Below, in pieces: positions 42,031-51,934 of a stretch of DNA of 64,000 bases (position 1 is the first letter of the stretch; every line of letters begins with the position of its first letter). A program made the translations under genes and the position numbers. The notes beneath the pieces are model-generated. The model worked only from the letters and a program-made list of their open reading frames with translations. It was not told the DNA's origin and did not search any database. Origin of the DNA: Cymbomonas tetramitiformis (lineage: Eukaryota; Chlorophyta; Pyramimonadophyceae; Pyramimonadales; Pyramimonadaceae); NCBI GenBank assembly GCA_001247695.2, contig LGRX02029142.1, positions 1-64,000 on the forward strand. Reading direction: 5' to 3'.

Positions 42031-45000
42031 CTACTGAGGGTAGTCCTCAAGGGCCCTGCCGTGAAGCCCGAAGGCCTGTGCGCTGTGCAACGCCACCATG
42101 ATCCTCTGCCCCCAATAAGACTCGAATGTCGGTGTAGACCACGTCGCCGAAGCCATCTCTGGCCCCAACCGATCCTGCCTCCTGCGAGCGCAGTCCCGCA
42201 AGAGCTGCTTGGCCTGCTCCCCCAATCCACCAAAGGCCTCCATGGCAAAAGCCACCAACCTGTGCGGACTGATATCTCCGTACGTGTAAGCCTTCTGCCG
42301 CTCAAGCGCCGCTGCAGTGTGCAACGGAACGCGAGCTGCCCCATCCACATGTGTTTGGGCACAAGGAAAGCCGATCGCAACATCGATGACCAGGTGTCTC
42401 CCCCGCCCATCAAAGTTGAGCACCGTGATGTCCGGCCTCCAATGCGGGGAATAGCTCCTGTGATAGACGTGGGTGCGCTTCACCGAAGCCGGGTCAAACA
42501 CCTTGCGCAGCATCTCATAAAGAACATCTTGGACTGCATCATGCCGGTAGGTGAACATCCCCCGTCTGTTGCAAGCCAAGTAATGGTACCCAAAGTCGTC
42601 CACAACCTCACCACACGCACAGCTACCCGTGCCAACAGCCGAGACCTCCCGAACCAGGGGAATCGAAGCCCCAAGCTGAAGACACAACGCGATGACTGCA
42701 GCAGTGGGCCGCATGCGGAATCCACCATCATGAGGGAGAGCATTGAGGTGTGCCGTAGCACCATCTCGGGAGAGGCTGAGCAACCGGGCCCGGACAGAGG
42801 TGTTCGCCCCTTCAAACAAGCGCAGCCAGTCGGAACCATGTTGATAATTGGTTAGCTCCTTCTGACGCGTTGGCTGACTTGAGCCGAATCCCCCCCAAAC
42901 CGGCGCCTCCTCCGGCACCTTCAAGCTCTCCGGCACGGGATGCCCCGCACCCAAAGCCTCCACCACTCGAGCCCGCGCACCTCGCACGTCCCCCATCGCC
43001 GCAACCATACCCGCCGCCAATGGATGCTCTCCGACCTCTGAATCCTCCGGGGCACCAAGGTGTGGCAACATATCCCTCACCGCCGGGAACAAGACCACCA
43101 TTCGCCCCCACACCTGGGCCCATGACCCAAGCCACCCAGCCGGGGCCAGGCGTTGCGCCGAAGAGAGACCAAGCCCTCCCCACCGGGTAGGCAACTGGCT
43201 GAGGGCAACCGCTTCCTCTCCCAGCGGGTAAGGGCTCCCCGCCACCTCCTGAAGGCACTCCTGGATCCCATTATCGTGGGCCAGGGCCCCCCGCACAAGC
43301 AGGTGGGGCGGGACCCCCCGGACCAGGTGCATGAAGCGCGGATGGGCACAGAACCTCAAGAGAAGGAGCTGCACCTGAGGATCATCCAGACGGGCAAGCT
43401 TAGGGAGGACGGCCCCGGCCGCAAAAGCCATCTCGACACACTTGTCGGCGACCCATCGGTCAGACCCCACCGGTATGCCCAGCACCTTGACCCCGTCCAA
43501 GGGAGTCACCGACCCCGGCATTGGCGCCCCACCACCGTCCACCACGTCCGCAAATTCCGGGCAAGCACCGGCAGGGCTGTACACCGTGCTCTTCGAGACA
43601 TTCAGCTCAAGCCCCGCAGCCCTCAATAGAGGGACAATGGTGCCATACGCCGCCCGGGCCTTATCCGGCGGCCCTATGATGTGAATGTCATCGAGGTACG
43701 CCATGATGAAAACGTCCGGGTGCTCGTCCAGAGTGGCCTGGAGGGCCGGCTGCAAAGCAACAGCAGTGAAGAAGGGGCCCAACGGGTCACCTTGCTGGGC
43801 ACCCTCCGCCGACTCCACCCATCTGAACCTCCCATCAGCCCCCTGCCACCCAAGGCGAGCCCGATGTCTGAAGCTGCTCTCCGCCATACCCAAAAGCTCC
43901 GGGAAGTTGTCGCTGACCTCCTTGTAGATCACGCTGCGCTTAACCGTGTTGAAGGCGTTCTTACAGTCAAGTGCCAAGTCACACCACGAGGGGTCCGCCC
44001 CAAGCAACGCCTGAACCGTGTGCACGCACACCTCCGCCCCACCTGGCACCCCCACTCCAAGCTGAGCCGCCGAAGAGGCAGCCCCCTCTCGGGGCGGCGG
44101 GCTGAAGTAGGTAGCCCATCTCGTCCGCATCTGTCTGCAAACCACCTTGCCCGCAAGCCTCCGCAACGATTCACCGCACGCAATCGGGCGCACCCCACCG
44201 CCAGGTTTCAGAAGAGCCACCAGCCTCGCACCCATGATCCATGGCAGCACACCCGCCGGCACTCTGTCCCCCACAAACTGCTCGCAGGCATGCTTAATGG
44301 CAGGCAATCCATCACCCCCGCCGAAGATGACCCCGATGTGCTCGAACCTCAACTGGGAGCAGCCCGGCCCAGAGGCCACTGGAAGACGCCTGCACTCAGC
44401 CTCGACTGCCGCCTCCTCAAGCTCCAACGGGGCAGCCTGCACTCTGCCGGGAAGGCCGTCCCCAGCCGGGTGAAGGTCCCTAAGTGCCTCCAATGTCTCC
44501 TCAACGAGGGGAGCAAGGGCACCAGGGTCAAGCCGCCGGACCGCCTTCGAGAGCTGTCCCTCCTTCACCAAGCTCACCACATCAGCAAAGGCCCGCTCCT
44601 CCGAAGCCCGCCCTGGCCAGGCCGGAGCTGAAGGAACCGACACCCGGTACAGCTCTTCCCAATCGCCTGCAAGAAAGCGCCTGACCCGCTCGCGCACCAC
44701 CTCCGCAGGGAGGGACTTCTTCCTGGCCTCAGGAATCGAGCCAAGCAGCAACCGCGGAGCAAGACCGAGAAGGCGCCAGAAGTCCTCATCACCACTACCG
44801 AGGCTTCGCATCACCCACCGCATGGCCTCTGCGAACTGGTTCCTCGCCCGCTTGGGAACATGCCTAGCCGTGGTCAGGGGGCAGGCAAACACCTCCGCCA
44901 GGTCCAGCCCACGCAGCCATTCCCACGAGGCGTCCGGAACGACCGGGTCAGCCGGGACCTCAGCCCCCTGCCGTCTGCCACGAGAGGCTCCAGGTGTCCC

Positions 45001-48000
45001 ACCAACCCGACTAGCCACTCCTGGCCCCGCCTCTCCACCCGCACCCTCGCCTGCCTCCACCACCGAGGAGCACGTCGAGTAGTGGGAGGTGAGGGGCGCA
45101 CCACTGGCGTAGGCAACCTCACACCTCGGGCAGGCCGCACACCCAAAGGCCGAAAGGTCCGTCAACGCATAGTCATCAGGCTCGTGGTGCTGCCGCAGGT
45201 GACGGGACATCCGCGTCGGGTTGGGGCTCACTCGGGCAGTACAGACCGGGCACCGGAAAGCAGGCTCATCCTCACCCGGAGGCGGGTCACCGTCATACTC
45301 CGCAGCTCTCCGCCTTCCCGCACGCCGCGGAGCAACAACGACAGGAACTGGGGACACCACACCCAAAGGCCGTCCAGGAATGCCGCCACTGCCCCCGCCT
45401 GCGCCAATAACAGCCGCACCCTCTCCCACCACCTCCGGCCCCCAGCCAGTCCGCGCCGCCCGCCTAGCAGCCAAGTCCGCCTGTGCCGCTCTGTTGGACC
45501 TCATCGCCTCCCCCGGTGAAGCCCTACACAACCCACAAGAGTCACGCTGCACCAGCCACCTCGCGCCACAGATCTGATGAGTGCAGGGACGCCTACAGCA
45601 CGGCCACCTCACCGCACCCTGCCCCGGCTCCCAATCCTGACCGCAAATGTAGCACTCATCCCCAAGCTCCTCCGGTTCCTGCACCTGAAAAGCCGTGAGG
45701 GCGGTCGCCGCTTCACTCGCACTCAAGCCACTCGGCGCCAGAGCCAGCTCCTCAACCACAACGTCACGCTCAGGCAGCGGGCCGTGGATGTCATCACCAA
45801 GTTGTGCCCGGGCCTCCCGCATGGCATCCCACGCCGCCCGCAAGGTCATTGACACCGTAGCACCCTGGACGAGCCCATCGCCGAGGTCAAATTCATCCTC
45901 GTCCACCATCATAGCGAGGTGCCACCGCCCCTCATGCAGCCTCACCACCTCAGGGGGACGCAGGTGCTGACCGACCCCATCAACCTCATCAGCAGTGAGG
46001 TCCCGGCTCAGGACACTCTCGTGGCGAAAAGAGGCGCCGGCACCCTCAGCCTCACCACGCAGGAGCGCTTCAAGAGCACTAGCATCAAGCAAAGCAAACT
46101 CTCCACCCGGGGTACCCGACACCTCAACGGCGGCCTCGCTCTCGACCACAGGCGTTTCGCAGGCCTCAACCGCCAACGCCCTAGCGGCCTGCGGCACGTC
46201 ACCCGCCCGCCGCCCAGGCCCGCCCGGGTCCGCCAGCCGCTGCCGAGACCCCTCAGCCCTCATGTCCTCCGCTCTCCTGTGCCGCCAAAGAACCTGGGTA
46301 CCATCTGCCGAGAGGAACTCAATTGGGACGCGGCTATTCGAGATGTCAAAATTTGTGAAGTCCCCAACAGTGTCATCCCACTGGATCACATGCAGACCCC
46401 GACCTCTGACATTGGGCTGGTACTCGGTTACCGTCGCAACCCGTGGACCAGACGCATAGATGAACCGCAATCTGCGACCCACCAGGTCTCTCCCCCGTGG
46501 CCGCTGGTATCCCCGACTGCTCGCAAACCCCACAAGGCAGCTCGCCTCTTGCTCCTGATCCCCGCCGACGGCCTCCGGCCTGCCACCCTGCACCGCACCG
46601 GCCTGCCTCACCACCTCCAGCCCGAAAGCCTGCACCAACTGACCCGCCTCGCCAGCCATGCCAATGATCTGCTCCTGCCTCTCGGCCGTCATGTGGAATG
46701 GGGCAGGGCCCCCCTCGAGGACGTATCCCCCCACAATGTCCAGGGTGATGCCCGCCTCCGCTAAGGCCTGCCCAAGCGCATTAGCCAACTGAGTCCACCT
46801 GGCCGTCCTGGGCAGGCTGGGGAAGGCCTCCGGCCACCCCACCGCATCCAGGATCATGGGGCAGAACAGCCAGGAGTAAGTGGCCGGACTGCCTTCTCGG
46901 TCCACCACCCCCGAGGGGGGCATCTCAGTCATGTCGTGTCCGCACCACTGCGCGTCCACCGGCGTGAAGAGCGGCCCAATCCAAGAACTCAGCCCCCGGG
47001 CTGGCACCGCCACGGCCGAAGAACTGAGCGCGCCAAACGGTCCACTCAGCCGCTCCACTGCCCGCTCCTCTGCACCGTCATCCACCAGCGAGTTCACAGC
47101 CACCTCAGCACGCTCCCTCTCATCAGGGGCAGCCCCCGGCGTAGGATCAAAGGTGAGCCCCAAGGACACGGCAGGACTCTCCACCCCAAGCAGTCCCACC
47201 AATCCACTCGGCAATGGCGGGGAATCCAGACCCCCTCCACCGGTGTCCGGACAGGAGACGGCCTGCGGGTCGGAAGCCACCGCCTCCACGTGGGCATCAA
47301 TCACCCCCCCAACAACGCCCCCCCGGAACAGGCTCTCCACCGAGCGAGCCCGCCTGGGCCGCCCGCCGGCTCGTCCTCCAGCCCCGCTTGTGCCGCCGGG
47401 CACCCCGACCGCCTCTCCAGCGTCTCCAGGCACTCGCGTCTGCTGCCGCCCTGCAGCTCTGCTCACCGACCTCGTCACCCTCATCGTCGTCCCCACATCG
47501 GTCCTCGCTGCACCTGCCGCCGCCGCACCAGCCTCCCCGTCGCCGTCCGCCATTCTGCTGCGCTGCCTGCCCCTGCTCGCCGTGCTCCTCGTCGACCTAC
47601 TGCTGCTCGCCGTCCCGCCCACCGCCCCGGCCGCACAGCCCACCCCCGAGGGCAAGCTCCTGACCTGGCGGGGCCCACCCGACCGCTCCACAGCTCGCTC
47701 ACTCGCAGCGCTGCCCGCCGGCGAGCCCGCATCCACCCTAGCCGGCTCATCCACCGCAGGGGCATCATCTGGAGTAGGATCAAGAGCGAGTCCCAAGGAC
47801 ACGGCGGACTCCTCCAACTCGAGCCCCACAGAGCCAAAGACGGCACCCAGCTCCTCCGAGGCCCCGGAGGCACCCCAGTCCAACAAGCCGCCTCCCACCG
47901 ATCTGACCGGCGAGCTGAGCAACCCCGCAAGCCCCTCAGGCACCGGCGGAGACCCCAGGGTTCCTCCGTCAAGGCCTCCGCTATGATCTGGCCCGTCAAC

Positions 48001-49068
48001 ATCTCGAGCTACCTCATCCTCCCGAGCCATGTCATTCACCGAGCGCGTCCGCCGCTGTGCCTCTCTAGCCCTCGCGCCCCGACCAGGCCGTCTCCCCGCT
48101 CGCTCGCCAGCCCTGGGTGAACCGCCGGACACACCCTCGTCCGCCACAGCCCCTGCCGGGCGCTGCGCTCGCCTCCGCTCCGGCTGACCACCTCTCGCCA
48201 CCCCAACCGAGGCTGTCCCATCCACCGCCACTGAGCTAGCTGGCCCGCCTGCCGCCCCGCTCACCGATCTCGTCGTCCTTCTGCCACCTGACCCCACCAC
48301 ACTACCAGTCGCCAGAGCCGCCCCTGCCGGACTTCCCCGCTGCTGCTGCCGCCGGTGCGGCTGCTGCTGCTGGCGCTGGTGAGGTCGCTGCTGGTGCTGG
48401 TGCTGCCGTTGCCACTGCTGCCGCCGCGGCCTCTGCTGCACCTCCTGGCCGTCCCTGGCCTGGGCCCGGGTCCGCGGCCCAGTGGGGGCGGCACTGGGTA
48501 CCAGTGCCGGACCAGGCCCTGCAACTTCATCTGCTGCTCGCCGCAAAAGCTGCCCAATCGTCCGCCTCGCGCGCCCGGCATGCAGCCTACTATCACCGCC
48601 ACGTGCCGCTCCAGTCGTACGGCCCACCTCAATGGGCGAGTTCCTGACCGTCGCGGCACCACCACTCCTCGACCGCTGTGCTCCCCGAGAAGGCACCGGG
48701 AGCGCGCCGCCCATAGGCGGCAAATCGTCGTTCTCATCGTCCGTACTCATAATCATAATCTTCTTCAAGGAGGGGCTGAAAGCTGGGGTGCGTCGAAACG
48801 CTGGGAGGGCACCACCACCCGGCCACGGTCCAAGCCCGCAACACCAGTGGCGCTCGTGTGAGTATGAATCTCTGCTGGAAAAAGGACCCCTCCTATGCCC
48901 CGATGGCCATTGCCACCGGGTACCTCCCAGGTACTCCTGACCGGCGACCTGCCGCGGTGTACCTGGTGTCCAGCAGAGAAACAGGGAAACTATCCACGCC
49001 GTGCTGAAGACTGTCCCTGCAGCCTGTGCTCTCGGATGCCCCCCTTTCTCATCGACACTCGCGCCCAC
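42031..49068 (-). CDS. Retrotransposon polyprotein: RING, C2H2 fingers, RT and RLE (2345 codons)
   Basis: The longest frame starts at 49068; a more protein-like start is the ATG at 48750 (MSTDDENDDLPP). The N-terminal 900 residues are Arg/Gly/Ala/Gln-rich and contain a duplicated block (RTRSVN or RARSVE, later LLG-VESPAVSLGLTFDPTPG and a divergent twin). Near residues 880-930 is a Tudor-like strand pattern (GRRLRFIYASGPRVATVTEY, then HVIQWDD). A RING-type finger lies at about 1138-1180 (CYIC ... CC ... THQICG ... CGLC). C2H2-type fingers follow at about 1270-1330 (CPVC ... HLRQHH; CPRC). RT has motif A (ALDCKNAFN), motif B (QQGDPLGP) and YLDD at about 1792. The C-terminus has a CCHC knuckle (SCACG ... 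HYLAC) and the RLE (RPDI at about 2211, VIDVAI, K in ERQKAY). All catalytic residues are visible, so it could be active. Confidence 0.88.
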   Translation of the reverse strand: MGASVDEKGGHPRAQAAGTVFSTAWIVSLFLCWTPGTPRQVAGQEYLGGTRWQWPSGHRRGPFSSRDSYSHERHWCCGLGPWPGGGALPAFRRTPAFSPSLKKIMIMSTDDENDDLPPMGGALPVPSRGAQRSRSGGAATVRNSPIEVGRTTGAARGGDSRLHAGRARRTIGQLLRRAADEVAGPGPALVPSAAPTGPRTRAQARDGQEVQQRPRRQQWQRQHQHQQRPHQRQQQQPHRRQQQRGSPAGAALATGSVVGSGGRRTTRSVSGAAGGPASSVAVDGTASVGVARGGQPERRRAQRPAGAVADEGVSGGSPRAGERAGRRPGRGARAREAQRRTRSVNDMAREDEVARDVDGPDHSGGLDGGTLGSPPVPEGLAGLLSSPVRSVGGGLLDWGASGASEELGAVFGSVGLELEESAVSLGLALDPTPDDAPAVDEPARVDAGSPAGSAASERAVERSGGPRQVRSLPSGVGCAAGAVGGTASSSRSTRSTASRGRQRSRMADGDGEAGAAAAGAARTDVGTTMRVTRSVSRAAGRQQTRVPGDAGEAVGVPGGTSGAGGRAGGRPRRARSVESLFRGGVVGGVIDAHVEAVASDPQAVSCPDTGGGGLDSPPLPSGLVGLLGVESPAVSLGLTFDPTPGAAPDERERAEVAVNSLVDDGAEERAVERLSGPFGALSSSAVAVPARGLSSWIGPLFTPVDAQWCGHDMTEMPPSGVVDREGSPATYSWLFCPMILDAVGWPEAFPSLPRTARWTQLANALGQALAEAGITLDIVGGYVLEGGPAPFHMTAERQEQIIGMAGEAGQLVQAFGLEVVRQAGAVQGGRPEAVGGDQEQEASCLVGFASSRGYQRPRGRDLVGRRLRFIYASGPRVATVTEYQPNVRGRGLHVIQWDDTVGDFTNFDISNSRVPIEFLSADGTQVLWRHRRAEDMRAEGSRQRLADPGGPGRRAGDVPQAARALAVEACETPVVESEAAVEVSGTPGGEFALLDASALEALLRGEAEGAGASFRHESVLSRDLTADEVDGVGQHLRPPEVVRLHEGRWHLAMMVDEDEFDLGDGLVQGATVSMTLRAAWDAMREARAQLGDDIHGPLPERDVVVEELALAPSGLSASEAATALTAFQVQEPEELGDECYICGQDWEPGQGAVRWPCCRRPCTHQICGARWLVQRDSCGLCRASPGEAMRSNRAAQADLAARRAARTGWGPEVVGEGAAVIGAGGGSGGIPGRPLGVVSPVPVVVAPRRAGRRRAAEYDGDPPPGEDEPAFRCPVCTARVSPNPTRMSRHLRQHHEPDDYALTDLSAFGCAACPRCEVAYASGAPLTSHYSTCSSVVEAGEGAGGEAGPGVASRVGGTPGASRGRRQGAEVPADPVVPDASWEWLRGLDLAEVFACPLTTARHVPKRARNQFAEAMRWVMRSLGSGDEDFWRLLGLAPRLLLGSIPEARKKSLPAEVVRERVRRFLAGDWEELYRVSVPSAPAWPGRASEERAFADVVSLVKEGQLSKAVRRLDPGALAPLVEETLEALRDLHPAGDGLPGRVQAAPLELEEAAVEAECRRLPVASGPGCSQLRFEHIGVIFGGGDGLPAIKHACEQFVGDRVPAGVLPWIMGARLVALLKPGGGVRPIACGESLRRLAGKVVCRQMRTRWATYFSPPPREGAASSAAQLGVGVPGGAEVCVHTVQALLGADPSWCDLALDCKNAFNTVKRSVIYKEVSDNFPELLGMAESSFRHRARLGWQGADGRFRWVESAEGAQQGDPLGPFFTAVALQPALQATLDEHPDVFIMAYLDDIHIIGPPDKARAAYGTIVPLLRAAGLELNVSKSTVYSPAGACPEFADVVDGGGAPMPGSVTPLDGVKVLGIPVGSDRWVADKCVEMAFAAGAVLPKLARLDDPQVQLLLLRFCAHPRFMHLVRGVPPHLLVRGALAHDNGIQECLQEVAGSPYPLGEEAVALSQLPTRWGGLGLSSAQRLAPAGWLGSWAQVWGRMVVLFPAVRDMLPHLGAPEDSEVGEHPLAAGMVAAMGDVRGARARVVEALGAGHPVPESLKVPEEAPVWGGFGSSQPTRQKELTNYQHGSDWLRLFEGANTSVRARLLSLSRDGATAHLNALPHDGGFRMRPTAAVIALCLQLGASIPLVREVSAVGTGSCACGEVVDDFGYHYLACNRRGMFTYRHDAVQDVLYEMLRKVFDPASVKRTHVYHRSYSPHWRPDITVLNFDGRGRHLVIDVAIGFPCAQTHVDGAARVPLHTAAALERQKAYTYGDISPHRLVAFAMEAFGGLGEQAKQLLRDCARRRQDRLGPEMASATWSTPTFESYWGQRIMVALHSAQAFGLHGRALEDYPQ

Positions 49069-49301
49069 TGCGCCAAGTGAAGACGCCCCGGAGAGACGGG
49101 GGGCTGGAGGTCCTCACCCAAGGTCCCCTGGAAAAATCCCGGACAGGTGAGTCCCTTCCAGCCGCACGCACACCGGCCCCGCAGTTCCACCACACTGCGA
49201 GCCTCAAGGGGGACCTCCAAAAAAGGAGGCCGTGCGCATCCCCAGCCCGCCGGCCGGGTATTGCCCCTCGGACCTTGGCTTAGACCAAGGTTTGACACTT
49301 T

Positions 49302-49420
49302 GCATCCTTTCGCCGTGCTCGCCGTCTGCGACGCACGCCCGGGGGGGACCGCGGGGAGGTCAGGCCTAAAGAGGCCCAGGATGCCGACCATCGCTCGTCA
49401 GACGATGGCCCCCACCCCCA
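49302..49420 (-). ncRNA. Candidate HDV-like self-cleaving ribozyme at the retrotransposon 5' end
   Basis: Reading the minus strand from 49420: a G-rich start (candidate P1, pairing with CCTCCCC at 49359-49353), a hairpin CCATCG...CGATGG (49408-49388), then GGCATCC (49385-49379), which pairs with GGATGC (49307-49302) as P2. GGGCC (49377-49373) pairs with GGTCC (49350-49346) as P3. A GTGC...GCAC hairpin (49336-49315) serves as P4. The joining stretch before P2 3' is GGCGAAA, resembling the J4/2 segment with the catalytic cytosine. Order and position fit ribozymes known at R2 5' ends. P1 has a mismatch and the fold was done by eye. Confidence 0.45.
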
Positions 49421-50317
49421 TGAAGGTGGTGGAGGTGAACGTCGAAAGTTTTGATAATCTTGATAAGGTGGTGGAGGTGAAGGTGGCGGAGGACTTGCTA
49501 CTGGGTAAGTTTGCGAAGAAAGGCTCTGATAACAGATTGTGGCCCTGCCACCCCATATGGTATCTCCGTGTGCGCCTGCGCCGGAGTTGTAAGCATAGTG
49601 CCGTACGATACTAGTATGGGGGAACGCGAAACACCCGTGCGGCTCACCATCGTGACCACTTGTTGCTACGTCGCTACTGTATCGCGGCAATCCAAGAGCT
49701 TCGCCAGCTGTAAAGCACTCCTCTTGTGTGAGAGGGAAGGAGCCACTTGCGCAGGCGTTGACACCGTCCTCACCATAAACATAGGGTAATATCTTACAGA
49801 TTGTGGCCCTGCCACCCCATATGGTATTTCCGTGTGCGCCTGCGCCGGAGTTGTAAGCATAGTGCCGTACGATACTAGTATGGGGGAACGCGAAACACCC
49901 GTGCGGCTCACCATCGTGGCCACTGGTTGCTACGTCGCTACTGTATCGCGGCAATCCAAGAGCTTCGCCAGCTGTAAAGCACTCCTCTTGTGTGAGAGGG
50001 AGGGAGCCACTTGCGCAGGCATTGACACCGTCCTCACCATAAACATAGGGCAGTTGTGAACAGATTGCATACCGGCCTCCCCATCCCATTTCTCCTTCGC
50101 CCGGACCTGCGCCAGAGTTGTACGCAAAATAATGCATACCATCTCCATAAAGGTCGTTGATTCTAAAGCATCCCGCAAGATTTGCTTGTGAACTGTCGTC
50201 GAGGTAAAGATTGTAATGGTTTAGTCCAAGAGTTTCGCCAGCTACTAAGCACTCGTCTCTAGTAAGCGGATACGAGTTGCTGACTCCGGGGCAGGCGTTG
50301 ACAGATTCGGAGCCGTA

Positions 50318-51208
50318 CAGTAATCACTCACCGTTAAGAAAACAGGGATTTTGGGCCAGCCAGCCGTACTCATCGAGTTGGGTACCCCCCCCTCCCCCCC
50401 CGCCAGCGTCAGCGTCATAAGAGAACTCGAAGAATAGTAGATCGCTCATTTTCAACCAGCCAGCTTATTTCTTCACTCAAGACGTGGACACTCACCTCAG
50501 CCCAGCGACTTTCTTAAAATTTTCACACCGCCCGACATGGACCCAGAGAGCCGTGCGCAGCTGCGTGACCTGAAACAGGATTTTGTCGACGAGATTATTT
50601 CTGAAGAAGACTACTTGCAACTTAAAGAAATAGTATTGAACGCGGTTAAATCTAAGGCATCAAGCAAGAATGAAGCCCCCCGTGAGCCTCCGTCTCAGCC
50701 CACGCAGCCGAGGGAAGTGTTTCCTGAGATCGTGGAGGTTCTAGAGCTTCGTGATATTTCCGACAAAAACATTTCAGTGGAGGAAAGTGTACAAGCCAGG
50801 TACAAGCCAGTACCTCATATATAGGCTGAATTTCAGCTTGTACATCGCCTCACATATAGGCTGAATTTCAGCGCATATATAGGCTGAATTTCAGCCTATA
50901 TCTGAATTTTAGGTCATATATAGGCTGAATTTCAGGTGATATATAGGCTGAATTTCAGCTCATATATAGGCTGAATTTCAGCTAAATTTTACCTAAATTC
51001 TATTATATTTTCTTAAATTTCCAGCCAATTTTCTTAAATTTAAGAAAGTGCATTCTCGGTAGTCAGCCAGCACGGTTATCTCTTATTTCGGTCATTTTCT
51101 TAGCCGAAAAAGCCAGCCAGCCGTACTCATCGAGTTGGGTACCCCCCCACCCCCCAAACGCTGGCTAGTTTCTTAACGTCGGGTTTTCTTAAAGGTGAGT
51201 GATTACTG
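50318..51208. mobile_element. 891-bp TA-flanked DNA element (Tc1/mariner-like, non-autonomous)
   Basis: The ends are inverted: CAGTAATCACTCACC(G)TTAAGAAAAC at the left and its near-complement at the right. TA is duplicated at 50316-50317 and 51209-51210, and U1 shows the empty site (GCCGTACGCAT). A second motif, CAGCCGTACTCATCGAGTTG, occurs in direct orientation near both ends (50364 and 51119) before C-runs. The interior has a small ORF and a minisatellite of about seven CATATATAGGCTGAATTTCA units (50815-50985). No transposase is present. Confidence 0.85.
50537..50824 (+). CDS. Small ORF in the TA-flanked element (95 aa), unknown function
   Basis: ATG at 50537; begins MDPESRAQLRDLKQDFVDEI and continues with a charged helical segment, then a Pro-rich stretch. 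It ends inside the first unit of the minisatellite. No family recognised. It may be the remaining first exon of a longer protein whose body was replaced by the repeat. Whether it is translated is unknown. Confidence 0.35.
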   Translation: MDPESRAQLRDLKQDFVDEIISEEDYLQLKEIVLNAVKSKASSKNEAPREPPSQPTQPREVFPEIVEVLELRDISDKNISVEESVQARYKPVPHI

Positions 51209-51934
51209 TACGCATATTTCAAGACCTCGGACCCTCGCGCAACTTTGACCGTGCTAGTTACTAGAATGTTTACAAGAAATGCCAGTCTGATCCCTGAGGT
51301 CAACGCGATGATGTTGAAGCCCCGAGTTGGCATGTCGAACACATTCGGCAATGCAAGGTTAGAGCGATGCCAACTATATATCCGTCCCATTGTCATGCCT
51401 CAACGTCACCGAAAGGCTCAAAGCCAAGAATGAAGAAACGGAACTTGGCTTGGATACTAACGTTCATGCTACACCCACCCCAGATTTCCGAAATGATTTG
51501 GGCTCTTGAAATAGCCAAGCAGATGTACAGCAATTTCATGACCTAATCAAACGTGCATTTTCGATGACGACGATGACTCGAAAATTACGCCAGACAATGT
51601 GTATAAAATTATTTTCGATCTGACGGTACAATTACATGTACACAGTCATCGAACGCAGATAAATCGGTGTTGGGAAGCTCGAGACAGTTTGAAACTGTTT
51701 CTTAATCACTTTCGACTTCCGTTCACTTCAAAATACACCGCTGCTGTTATTGCACGGCATACCATACAGCATATCACAGTGCATATATGCATACACTCTT
51801 CAATTGCGAACTCATGTCCAACTGCACGTGATCAGCTTCGCCTCCCTTGCGCGAAGATGATCACGGAGGTTAGCCATCCACTACAACGCGCCCGCACAAA
51901 CAAACGTAACCACAAACCTGTATTCAAGTAGCTT

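Larger units (their letters stand above)
41859..49420 (-). mobile_element. 7.56-kb RLE-type non-LTR retrotransposon inserted in the stalk exon
   Basis: The limits follow from comparison with U1: the 9-bp sequence TGAAGGTGG is on both sides (41850-41858 and 49421-49429). The element has one long ORF, a 5' leader of about 350 bp, a 3' UTR of about 170 bp and a 3' tail of about 75 bp. The tail is a CCACC/CCTCC/TTCTCC microsatellite that resembles the Pro-codon target itself. The 5' end is apparently complete (see the ribozyme candidate). Single ORF, central RT and C-terminal RLE place it near the R2/NeSL/HERO/Utopia group. Confidence 0.88.
40577..51396 (-). pseudogene. Cys-repeat membrane protein gene, U2 copy, interrupted by two insertions
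   Basis: The same gene as 19253-21608. Exon 2 is 40959-40577. Exon 1 is split into three blocks: the stalk, transmembrane and donor part (about 41858-41660); repeats 1-3 and the start of the stalk (about 50315-49421); and the N-terminal signal part (51396-51211). A 7.56-kb retrotransposon separates the first two blocks, inside the Pro-rich stalk codons. An 891-bp element separates the last two, just after the signal region. The coding blocks themselves are nearly unchanged from U1, so inactivation is recent. Confidence 0.88.

Noticed and set aside
42870..48861. Long plus-strand ORFs (305, 316, 368, 394 codons) over the RLE element
   Set aside because: They are antisense shadows of the GC-rich 2345-codon frame, with no domain and Pro/Arg/Ser-biased composition.
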